From Clavelina lepadiformis (taxonomy: Eukaryota > Chordata > Ascidiacea > Aplousobranchia > Clavelinidae): a stretch of 64,000 bases of DNA. Numbering within the stretch: position 1 is the first letter of the stretch; the number at the start of each line of letters is the position of its first letter. The stretch covers positions 21,576,001 through 21,640,000 of the forward strand of contig NC_135240.1 of the NCBI RefSeq assembly GCF_947623445.1, in the 5' to 3' direction. This document shows, piece after piece, positions 14,313 through 25,093 of this stretch. A model generated the notes under the pieces. It did no database searches and was not told the DNA's origin. It saw only the letters and a program-made list of their open reading frames with translations. Made by a program: the position numbers and the translations under genes.

Positions 14313-16010
14313 ATGGCTACCCTTGACATAAGATTTGACCGCCATCTTAAAGTATATTATGAAGGGGTAAGTTTTGTTTTGGCCAACTACATTATTAAGA
14401 TACTTGGCGCTGTTGCTCAGTAGCTGTTTAGGCTTTTGTGAGTTATTTATCAATAAAACCAAATGTCCAGTTAAAACATAATTTCTTCAAGTCAAACATT
14501 CAAATTTAGTTGAAAGATAAACTTTCAACCTGGCCATAGCAAATATTTAACTTTATGATTTCTATGTAGGACACAGTCAAAGGTGAGATTATTGTCAAGA
14601 CAAAATCCCCACTACCTCATCAAGGAATCTCTGTTAGTGTAGAAGGAGTTGCTTCACTTACTCTAAGTGCGAAAAGTGTTGGAAGACTTGAAGCTCTGTA
14701 TAATAGCGTAAAACCAGTCACTTTGTTTTCTTATGCATCTGATGTTGCAGGGCCTGGCAAGTACGTGAAGTTAAATTTGTTGTTTCATGATTATGAAGCT
14801 CTATAAATATTACGCTTTTCCGCATGATATTTTTAGGATCACAGATGAAGAAACGAGAATTCCATTTGGATTTGTGCTCAAGCCTAGAGGGAACAATAAG
14901 CTGTATGAGACATATCATGGAGTTTTCATCTCTGTGCAAGTACGGCATTATTATTGGGAATGATTACGCTAAATATAAACAAAAGCGATAATTTTGCTCT
15001 GTAGTATGTTGTGAAATGTTTGATGAAAAGACCACTGTTGAACAAAGACTTGACCAAAGATGCTGAATTTTTGGTGGAAAACAAAAATGGTGAAAGGGCA
15101 ACTGCCAAAATAACTTCATTTTCCATCAATCCAAACTCAGTTCAAAATGTGAATTCTGTAAGTCATGATGTGTTCTCATTAATCTTACACTTTGATGATT
15201 AAAAATAGCAATATAATGACATTATGAGTGCTATATTGTTTTAAAACAGTAATTAGTTCAAAGCAAAAACACTAGAGCTGGAGTAGATGCGAACATTTTA
15301 ATGCAAAGGTTTTGAGTAAAAACGATATTCATTCAGGAATTAAAATGTTTTATCTACTCTGACTCTAGTGGTTTTGCTTCGAATTATACGATCTTCCCAA
15401 CATTTTGCTCTTTTTTTTTTACGTAATGTTTTTACGTAATAGCTATATTACTCGTTGAAGGTGATCAAGTTTATGATGGTGTATTTGTTGTTCAAGTTAA
15501 CAAAAACCGTGAAACCCTCTTTTTCTCATCAGAAAACAAATTTGCCAAGGTTTTCCATAAGAGGGAAGCTGGATTCCAATTATTGCTGCATAACACGACC
15601 ATTCACTGGAGAAATTATAGTAGAAAGTGCTGACACACCTATTCGCAGTATCGAGTTGCAGCTGATGAGAGTAGAGACAGTTGGATGTGCTGAAGGATAT
15701 GCCAAAGAAGGTATTCCCAAATCCGAATGCTAACATTCATAAACAAGCAAGCAGATTACGCTCAGCTCTGAATCATAAAAATAGCAATTTAATGTTGTCA
15801 GTTTCAGAAATCCAGAACATTGAAATAGGAATCGGAAATGTTTGCCGAGGGCTGGCAATACCTATATACATGGTCTTTCCAAGGCTATTTTCCTGTCCAA
15901 CACTGGAATCAACTAACTTCAAAATTGAATTTGAAGTTAACATAGTGGTTATCTTTCAAGATGACAGACTTATTATGGAAAACTTTCCTCTAAGGCTGAC
16001 AAGAAATTAA
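14313..16010 (+). CDS. VPS26C: VPS26C (DSCR3), retriever complex subunit
   Basis: Six exons: 14313-14366, 14570-14760, 14837-14939, 15005-15157, 15533-15710 and 15808-16010. They sum to 882 nt, giving 293 residues against about 297 in human, so the gene looks complete. The product has the arrestin-like VPS26 fold family signature: ETYHGVF near residue 115, PLLNKDLTKDAEF, LQLMRVETVGCAEGYAK, and a C-terminal exon with NVCRGLAIPIYMVFPRLF, CPTLE and EFEVNIVV. VPS26C joins VPS35L and VPS29 in retriever, which recycles membrane cargo (including integrins) from endosomes with the CCC complex and SNX17. The start codon opens MATLDIRFDRHLKVYY, matching the family N-terminus. Intron 4 holds an imperfect fold-back repeat. 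The gene converges on TMEM165. Confidence 0.95.
15252..15388. repeat. Imperfect fold-back element in VPS26C intron 4
   Basis: The left arm (about 15255-15300) and right arm (about 15341-15385) are reverse complements over roughly 45 bases with a few mismatches. Both carry an AAGCAAAA-CACTAGAG core and a GAGTAGAT block, and the spacer is about 40 bases. It resembles a miniature inverted-repeat element or a decayed remnant of one. No clean target duplication was identified. Confidence 0.65.
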
Positions 16011-17500
16011 TTTTTTCTAATACAAGTGCATTTATTTTCATCATAAGCATGTGAAACAATGTAAATGAGAATTTCTGATCTTGATATTTTGTAACACATA
16101 GCAACTTCAGTTGATTACATTTTAGAAACACAAATATCAGCTAAAGTAACCATAAACTGATTCATTAGTAATTATTAAACAATGCCTATTGAGGTAGTAC
16201 TATCATCGTCCTATTTTAACAATTCCAGCAGAATTTTACTATTATTTCACTAATATTTTTATGCTAAACTTATATTGATTGTGCAATATTTCTGATATCG
16301 TACATTTAAATGTATCTGCTCAAAAATAAGAAATTCGTAAAAGTTGTTGACGTTTTACACTAGTAGGCAAGGCTGCTACTCAATTTAAGACTGCATGCGT
16401 AATGCAATTGATATCATCCACATACGTATCACAACATGACTAGTGTATACTAATGCAGGCAGGCAGCCTCATAGTCAAAAGTGTCAAATTTAACCAATTG
16501 TTCCAGTACAAGTGTTGTAGCAGTACACTATATTAATGGTTCACATTGTTATTCACTTGCTAATATAAATATTTCTTAAGTAAAAGACTAATATACTTTC
16601 TTACCTAATGCACAAAAAAGGTGGGGTGAATATGTACACTTGTACAGCTATGCAGAAAGTATCTTACAAGCAATGTTAATTTGCTGTACAAAACAACAGA
16701 AGATGTTCTAGTTTGGAGCCTGCACAAAAATCTCACATTGCACAACTCAGAAAAAGATATAAAAATTTAACGTCATAGATGTGTAAACTAAACACAATAC
16801 CTAGAATGGCAAACATTAAGCCGTTTGTTTGTTTTCACAACAAAATTGCAGTACATGCCATGACTGACAAGAAAATGCGTGAAGGTTTAGAAAAAAACAT
16901 CAAATCTCCCTACACCACTTAAGACATTGGTACAGGTATTAATCTTGTATTAATTGCTTAAGTTTACGAGCTAATAAGGTAGCTTAGCTTTATTTTTTTC
17001 TAACAGGTTTCATCAAAAAAAAGTACCAATGCATAAAAAAATCATACTGAAATAAACTTAGATAAAACACCAAACAGCTTCAGTACATGTGGTGTTTCAA
17101 TGGCGGTCACATGAATAACCAATGGAGAAAGAATTTTATTCATTGTGACACAGTGATTTTATTAAAATATAGTTTGATTCGTACACCAAACCCCTTCCAA
17201 AATCCAAATGATTGCCATTTAATTTCATAAACGACTTAAGTTATTCTTAACAATTACTCAAACATATTGGTCTTCATTATTTGCTTCACAAATGAAGCAA
17301 AATAAATAAAACAAGCCATATTGTCAACAGTCAAAAACGACAGACAAATAATCATACTTCCAAATTTGATAAGCTGAACCATATATTTTGTTAAAAAGAT
17401 AAAACATGCGAAAAAGGCAAACACGTAGGTCAGATGATTGACTATAAAAGCGAACGACTCTGGGTCTAAGAGCCTGCTTATATTATCTTGTCTGACAACT
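16011..17500. other. Spacer between convergent VPS26C and TMEM165
   Basis: AT-rich sequence separating the two stop codons, expected to hold the 3' UTRs of both genes. A minus-strand AATAAA at 17135-17140 could serve TMEM165. No further gene is visible. Confidence 0.5.
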
Positions 17501-20500
17501 TCAGGAACCAGGTCCAGTAATTAACGAAAACACAGCATTAAAGATGAAAAAGACTCCGCCAATGATAGTAACTAAAAAAGAAAATTGAAGCATTAACATT
17601 AGCACCAACAGCTCAATTGAAAACATGAAACGACATGGCATACCTTGAATCTAGCAATGAAATGTGTCTCGTACAAATAAAGTAACTTACCAGTTCGAAC
17701 AGATATTCGCTGGGCAATCATTCTGCCACCGATTACAGCAAGGCCAGTACATAATGCATGACCTATAACAGCTCCAATGAAGACGCCAACTGGGTCCTTT
17801 ACAAAAATATGAAAATTTCGCAACAATCAGTAAACAAAAACAAAAAACTACTGCAGAATATACTGAATTATTTAAACCATATGATAACAACCTTGAAGTG
17901 CACAAGTGTGGCAATTTCTTAAAATTAACAAATTTTTTAATTTTGCAATGCATCTGCTGTGTAGTGGGGTTATCTTTGTGCTGATATACCGTATGTATTA
18001 TATTGTACATGGTCCCTTTAAAAAAATCTACACATAACTGTAAACTAAATCTAATCATTGTATCAAACCTACCTCACTTGCAGCTAACACTATAGTGGTT
18101 ATTTGAGATCGATCACCCCACTCTGCTACAAACGTTAAAGTAAATGATTGCACAAAAATTGGAGAGAGAAATCCAAAAAACTTTCTTAAATTTCCAGGTC
18201 TTAATATTCCAGCTTCAATATCTTTTTTGCCTTCAGCAGCCTTTTCCAACTGATTAATATTAAAAAGATAAAGTTGGTAAAGAATTTTTCTAGCAGCATA
18301 CCAAGCATAACATTGAAAAGACATTGGAAGATAAATGCAAGTAATAATAACAAAAAGAAAAACCTGTTATTTCAAAACGTTAACAAATTTAGCATGTCAA
18401 ACTTGTATCATTGTACCCACTCCAATACCTCTTCATCTTTCTTCTTTAACTCAGCTTGCACTTCTTCAATTTCTTCCTGAGCTCCCTGAGGATTCATAGA
18501 AATACCTTCGTGGAACATCTTTACTCCAAATATCACAAAAAGACCAATCGACGCATAATAGGTAAACCAACGAGGTATAACTGTTGTAGCATAGCCCAGA
18601 ACCACTGCAAAAGACGTCAAGTCTATTTGTTCAACACCACCATGAAAGAAGTTAAGAATGTTTTAAAGCTCTATTTGTTTGCTACCCTTTACTTTCAATG
18701 GCAATTACATTATGCAGAACTTTAACAATGCAACTGTAGTGGCTTGGGAGCCACATCCAATACCAGTATACCAATTGTGGAAACATATGCGCCATTTAAA
18801 CATTGTTCATTGATAAACCTACAGCTAGCATTTAATATTTGCAATGCAGATGCAATTCGGCTGCAGTCACAACTTTACAAACTGCAATCGTTATGCAATA
18901 TTTGGAAACTTGCACTAAATAACTTTATGTGAAAGCGCCGTTTAGTACGTTACCAGGTGATTTCATAACATCCGAGTTTTAACTGTAAATAATTCCCATC
19001 TGCCAACGCTTTGCTTTTATCGTTCACACAGTCTGAAATATGCGTGTGTTTTGTGTTGAATATTTCCGTTCACAAGCGCTCTACGCTGTTATAAGCTTAA
19101 ACTTCTGTGCGTGTAGCGCCCAGACAGAGAGATACCGAATCGTACGAACGTATTACGTCAGTCGTGTTAGAATGTAATTTATTATACTTGTTTTAATTGG
19201 TGAATGCTAAGTTTGTGCTTGTGTCATAATAATCGGAACCTGTACAGTTCCTACAATAAAGGATTGTTTCTGATAAACTGTATCTGTTAATCGTAATAGC
19301 TTTCGGCTAGTAACAGTAGTAACACGTTAAGGTTAGAGATTTCTAACCGCACGCAACCTCGGAGTCAGATCATTAATTCGGCAGGTAAATTAAGACCGAA
19401 TAGCAAGTTAAGAACAGCAGTGCCTCCGCACAACTATCGCAACACAACTCACAGTGGAATGCAAAAACTTAACACATTTATCAAAACATGTGATGCTACA
19501 GTGGTATTGGTAGCTTACTAATTCAAAGCTGAAGGAATCTATTAAATTACTTTGATATATTCTAAGTTTGAGGTATATAAATTAAGTTGATAAAATTAGC
19601 GTAAAATACAAACGAAAATGAGACTGGACCAGTAATCCTTTAATAACGCTTTTTATTTAAATATTTAGTAAAGATTTAAACTTAGTTTTTAAATCCTATA
19701 CCATATGAAAGAATAAGGAACAAAACATATCACAGCAATAAAAAAACTCTCTACCAGATAAAAATGTCATCAAGCCCAAGGCACCAATTGCACCAGTGAA
19801 CACAGTTGTCCTGGCATGCTTCATTGCAAATATTGCAGCTATAAAGAAGGTCTTGTCTCCAATCTCTGACACAATGATAACAACAATGGATTTAACAAAC
19901 GCATGGACAAATCGAACATGGTAGTGGCCCAATGCAACTGAAAAAGAAAAAAATACATACTGTAAGCTATGTGGAAATAATTAGATTAGAATATAGAAGT
20001 AACTTCTAAATGAAGGACTAAGAAAATATACAGGCTCAACTAAATTTTTTTCAAAGGTCTTTTGACTCTTTTTCTGCAGAGTTGACATGACACATGACTA
20101 GAGATACACATTGTAGAATAATGAATCCTTGAGAACTGAACCACAAAAGATTTGAATCCAATTTTCTTATTTTTTCCGCATCTCAGGAAACCTTTTTTAT
20201 TTTATAATTATAATGTTTTTATTGGCATACACAGTGGATTTTGTTGTCACTTTTTATTTCACAATGCAAAACTAAGCACTAAATGCATTACTAGTATTCA
20301 TGGTAAGTTAAACCGCAACATGTTAATTTGACAATTGTCATCTATACTTGAACCGCAATAACTTTGTAAACTTAAGAATATGGTAAAAGAAAAGCACTAC
20401 TGGTACTTAAATTGTTTATGTTTTAAACTAATCTAGAATAGGATTTGAAATTCTGGATTCGGAATAAACTATTTTGGAATAGTCAAGTATTCTGTAATCT

Positions 20501-21446
20501 GTATAGTACATCCCTACGCATGATAAAGACAAGAGACCAAACATTTGCTTTTGACATAAACCACACCACACAGAACATTAATTCATTGTCACGAATCAAT
20601 GTCTGTCTCTTGCATTGATTTGTCTAAACATTTATTTATGCTTTTACTAAGTTATGATAAAACAGTTTAAAAAACTTTTTAAGAAATTGTGGCCTCTTCT
20701 TGGAAAAGTAAGAATCTAATCTATGGAAAGTTAGAAGGTATTGGGCCAAGCTAAAGATAATTGAAACTTTTCCATGTGGTTACTTATACAATGCACATAT
20801 CTTTTTGATGCATGAAAATAAATATGTACATACTAGTTTTAGATGTAAGAAATACAAAAGTACTGTTTTTTTTGTTTAAAAACTTTGCAGAATTAGCTTC
20901 ATTTTTATTATTCTCTTAACTTAGGCAACATCGCTCTTTCTGGTAAAACTTAAAAGCTTAATGCAAATTTTTATTGGTAAGTTGAGAAACTGTTTAAGCA
21001 GCTTTCTTTGCCCAATCGAATCTTTGTTAGAATAAGCTCCTGCAGACCTTGACCAAGTTTCTGATAAAAAATAGCGTACATGAGTAGGAGGTTTAATGAC
21101 ATATGTCATAGGGTACCATTTCTATAAAATATATACCATTTTTTGTTTCCACTGATTTGTCGGCAACTTCAGTAATGGCATCAACGTCCTCTTCTTCAAC
21201 ATTTTCAACATCTTCCGCCAGCGGATGTCGTATTAGAACTGAATCCTACAATACGTAATACCATGATAGGTGTTTTATTAATCAAACATTTAGAACAAAA
21301 ACGTACACAAGAAAGACCAAACTTACTGAAAATTCTCCAACAGAATATCTAGCTTGTGTACATCCAGCATGAACTAGTACAAGCAATGCAGTGCATAGCA
21401 AACATTGAATGATGTGAGTCCTCAACAAAGGCCAAAGTCTAAACAT
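17501..21446 (-). CDS. TMEM165: TMEM165, Golgi cation/proton exchanger (UPF0016/GDT1 family)
   Basis: Seven exons on the minus strand: 21327-21446, 21137-21245, 19755-19937, 18429-18604, 18073-18249, 17691-17796 and 17501-17571. They sum to 942 nt, giving 313 residues (human about 324). The hallmark E-x-G-D-(K/R)-(T/S) motifs are both present: SEIGDKTF in exon 3 and AEWGDRSQ in exon 5, each starting one of the two repeated three-helix cation-binding halves. The linker QAELKKKDEE and the late GLAVIGGRMIAQRISVRT segment match the vertebrate protein closely. The first exon encodes a hydrophobic leader (LLCTALLVLVHAG). In other animals the protein supplies Mn2+/Ca2+ to the Golgi in exchange for protons and is needed for glycosylation. 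I chose ATG 21446; a longer frame back to 21476 would need a GTG start. The acidic exon 2 is variable in the family. Confidence 0.95.
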
Positions 21447-21875
21447 TATGTGGTCGGAAGAACTGCAATTTGCCACAATTTGGTTTGGTAATTGGTATTA
21501 CCTGATTTTATACATTTATAATTAAGGATATTTAATACAATTTCTCTAGAGTTATGTATTAAAGCTTTTTAAATGCGAAATTATTAAGCCTATGCTAGTG
21601 CTAGCACAAAGACAACAATCCTGAAAAAATACCAATTTATGTATAATTTAAATTGAACAAATATGAGAGTACAACATACATTAGTTCTTAGTTAGTCAAT
21701 AATATACCTTTTTACGCTGTCATCAAACATATTGAAAATAAATAAAACACACCACAGATCAGTCACTTTCTTTGACAATAAAACCCCAGAAATTTTTTTT
21801 GGACATTCTTATGACTTGCAAAAGGTTTGGCAGTCAAATTGCAAATGTTTTTACTGATGGAGGTATGGTATAGCA

Positions 21876-22070
21876 CAGGGATGTCCAACCTTTTATTATA
21901 GTGGGCCGCATTGTCACTTGAAATAATTGAATGGGCCGCAAAACCTATTAAATTTCAAGAAAAATGGGTACATGAAGTACATACTTTTGGAGTGAAAATG
22001 ACTAGCGGGCCGCACAAAAACCTCAGGCGGGCCGCACTGTGGCCCGCGGGCCGCAGGTTGGACATCCCTG
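21876..22070. mobile_element. hAT-type miniature element, 8-bp TSD
   Basis: The 195-bp element has perfect 15-bp terminal inverted repeats (CAGGGATGTCCAACC) and is flanked by identical 8-bp target duplications GTATAGCA at 21868-21875 and 22071-22078. An 8-bp duplication with CAGGG-type ends is diagnostic of the hAT superfamily. The inside carries at least five GGGCCGC-type motifs, making it a GC-rich island in AT-rich surroundings. It has no coding capacity, so it is non-autonomous. Perfect duplications and termini suggest a fairly recent insertion. Confidence 0.92.
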
Positions 22071-24647
22071 GTATAGCATATAGCTTCCTGAAGATACTTG
22101 AAATATCCTGGTACGTTAGTTCTTAACATTTTTAATATCCCCTATTCAAACTTGGATACTAGTAATACTGAATTATATTCATTGTACTGGCAATTATTTC
22201 TATAGTAGAACTAATAATAAAATAATTAGGGTAAATACAAAAAAGATTCTTCAAAGAAGATGTTGGAACCAAACGCATCACATCAATTCTCATATGTATG
22301 ATACAACGTTGACTGTACCATGCACGAAAACAAAATAAAATGCAATGATCACTGTAGCAATCACAATAGCAATGATCACTGAAACAAAATGTTTGAATAT
22401 TTGTGTAGTATGGTTCAAGTATTTTCCTATATCCAAAAATTTTGAACTTGTTTATTGAGCTTAAAGAGTAAAATGAGTTTGAGTAAGTGCTCACGGACCA
22501 AATCTCCTTCAATTGGTGGAATTACCAAATCGCATTAACTCAAAAACAACTTAAGACATTTTCAAATTTTTTGAAGCTCTACAACATATACCCAAACTAT
22601 CAAAATCTGTGACTAGTGGTTACAAAATTTGAAAAAAATTGGTTGATACATGGAATAACTTTTTCTTCATTAACCTATTATAACAAAGTAAACGTGAAAA
22701 GTTTGACATGCACACAAATTTACAAGTTTCATGCATGCATGTGTCACACTTTCAAAAACAAGTTGGTGCTTTCTCACTTCTTCTCGTTCATTTATTCTAT
22801 TTGTTCATGAGGAAGTAATTTAATACGATTTCCTACATGCTTGAAATTTTTTATCCACAAAGGTAAAGGCAAAAATTAGCAAAACACAAAAATGAAACAA
22901 AGCGTAATGAATTATGAATTATAACCAGCCTTGTTTATTTAAACATGCACTACTAGATATCTCTATTTATGTAAATTATACAAATATATCTATCTGAGAA
23001 TTATTTTCATATCTTTTCTGATAAACACAAAACACCGTAGTGATTTTAACATTGTATCAGTTGCGTTTTTTATTCTTATAGCCCCACTGTACAACCTAAC
23101 TTTCTTCATGTATTCAATAGTTTGGGCAGGTTAAGTTATGCGTAACTTTAGCCTGGAAGTTGCAGACTGCTAGTGCTAAGCATAACCAGATAATCCAGCC
23201 ACCAGACTGCAGAGTTTGCCAAAGGCGTGTTCAATACCAGACTGCTTTTCATGACCTTCCGCGCCGCACTTAAGTTGCATTATTTAGGACTTAATGACTA
23301 GGAAAGAACTTCTATGCACTCAATTTTCAATTGATTTAAAGATTTAATAAGTTAAACTGTGTACATTACAGTGTAAGTGCGCACTTCCATTGCGTCTGAG
23401 CATTTTTGTGTACTGTACTTGTCACTTTTGGTTCTTTGGCATATCCAAGATCTTGCTGAAAACGGTGATAGTCTGCAGTCTGGCCCAGCCAGCTTTCAGC
23501 TTATATATCTGTATATCGCCAGATTTCATATACTTCTAAAAATGTACCAAATGTTGTACGAACCTGGTACCCATAACGACTGAAATACCGCTCAAACAGC
23601 TTTTCAGCATAAAGCTAGGCGAAGTATCGTACTGCTTGACTGCCGTATGTAATCTGCGGCAAGTGAGTAAGACAGCAACCATTTCCTCTTCTACCCCAAT
23701 CTGTTACATCAATCAGCTACACATGTGACGTTTTCTTCCGTCAGCAAAATAAACAAACAAGCGAATGCCGCAAACATACGGCATCATATATTTATTATAC
23801 ATTATTTGCAAATAACAAAAACAACGATGACCAATTGCCTTTCACATAGCCTAGCATCGGTGTAACTGCATGATGCGCTAATATGCAATCATATCATATC
23901 ATGTCAATCAAATCGTATCCAGAACCAGACCTGGGTGCTGGGACCACCGCAGGTGCTGCTGACGTAGGCAAAAATAAAAATCAGCTAAACATCTTCTCCT
24001 TTGCACAAACACACAAACTAGACGTATAAACTTATCGTTTTAAAGTTACAGTTTTCGATTTACATATCTCTAAGCAAATAAACTCTAAAAACAATGCAAA
24101 CAGTTAACTGAACAGAAACGAGTTTGAATTTTGTCTAACGTCTGACCGTAATATTGATTGTTTATTAATATTAGTAAATTGATGGTGGTATAGTAAAATA
24201 AGCTTAGGAAAGCTCGTGTAAAAGAGTTAAAAATAAAGTTAACCTCAGAGTACCAACTTATATCTTGCTTTTTTTTATTGATAACAAAATGTAAGACTTC
24301 CAAAATATTTTTCATCATTGGAGATGTTATTATTTGCAAATTTGCTTTATTAACTAATTCACAAATTCAGCCTTTGTATAGATGAAATCCTGTACATTTT
24401 CGAATATTTTTTAGTACAAGTGCATCAAAACTTTCTTTAAATAATAGCACATTTTAGGTCGCCCTTTTTTACTCAGAATGCTAAAAAGAAAATGGTTATG
24501 CCTGAGTGAAACTGAACCTATCTATAGGCAAGCATATCACGGTACGGAAGAGACCTTCTCTTCGGATTCTATATGCTGAGTAAAAGCTCTGCCTTTAAAT
24601 AAATCGGTTTTCCCTGAATATTCAGTACTTATTTTGTCAACGCAGCA

Positions 24648-24653
24648 TTTATT
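24648..24653 (-). terminator. AATAAA polyadenylation signal for small ORF
   Basis: A canonical AATAAA on the minus strand lies 13 bases past the stop codon of the small coiled-coil ORF at 24666-24788. The position suits a 3' end for that transcript. Confidence 0.45.
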
Positions 24654-24665
24654 GGAAACAAACTG

Positions 24666-24788
24666 TCAAGACTGAAGCTTTAACTCTTGTTTTCTTAAAT
24701 ATAACTCCACAATTTTCAATTTGTCCTCACCAAAGCTGTTTATCTCGGATCGCATTTCGGTCATCTTGGAACGAACACTCTCCAGCAT
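24666..24788 (-). CDS. Candidate small coiled-coil ORF or terminal exon
   Basis: A 40-residue open frame from ATG 24788 to TGA at 24666-24668, remaining open a little further upstream to about 24802. The peptide is strongly helical and charged, with MLESVRSKMTEMRSEI followed by EDKLKIVELYLRKQELKLQ, a heptad-like coiled coil. It is followed by AATAAA at 24648 and preceded by AG-type acceptor sites at about 24801-24811. It could be a trans-spliced downstream cistron, since ascidians use spliced leaders and operons and the TPR stop is only about 300 bp away on the same strand. It could also be the last exon of an unseen gene, or the coiled-coil tail of a decayed Myb/SANT transposon protein. I do not recognise the family. 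Confidence 0.35.
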   Translation of the reverse strand: MLESVRSKMTEMRSEINSFGEDKLKIVELYLRKQELKLQS

Positions 24789-24960
24789 TCCATTCCTTTG
24801 GTAGGCTCAGCTAACGCGCAAATGGAGTTGCTGTGCAGATTTATTTACAAGGTGGCACTCAAAGAAAAATCGTAGAACAAAGTTTTTAGCAGCGTAAGTC
24901 ACCAAATCATGGAAAATATCATACAAAACGAAACACAGAACAACAACAGATTCGGCTGGT

Positions 24961-24966
24961 TTTATT
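24961..24966 (-). terminator. AATAAA polyadenylation signal for TPR
   Basis: A canonical minus-strand AATAAA lies about 130 bases beyond the predicted TPR stop codon at 25094. It is the most likely 3'-end signal for that transcript. Confidence 0.5.
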
Positions 24967-25093
24967 TCTCAGAAAATGGCAGTACACATGCTATTACGTG
25001 ACACTGTCCACGACAAAACGTTTACATAAAAGTGACAGTTGAGTCAATGAGCAATTGCATCAGAACAAAACTGAATATTTTGCACTTAAACAG

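Larger units (their letters stand above)
21447..24665. other. Intergenic, TMEM165 5' side to small ORF
   Basis: No gene recognised apart from a 195-bp hAT-type miniature element at 21876-22070. The open frames here are short and lack family resemblance. The TMEM165 promoter should lie just to the right of 21446. Confidence 0.5.

Noticed and set aside
21447..21476. In-frame N-terminal extension of TMEM165 starting at GTG
   Set aside because: A nuclear eukaryotic gene is expected to start at ATG; ATG 21446 gives a good hydrophobic leader, so the extension was treated as 5' UTR.
22159..22512. 117-codon minus-strand open frame
   Set aside because: Low-complexity Cys/Ser/Tyr/Ile composition from AT-rich DNA, no recognisable domain and no splice context.
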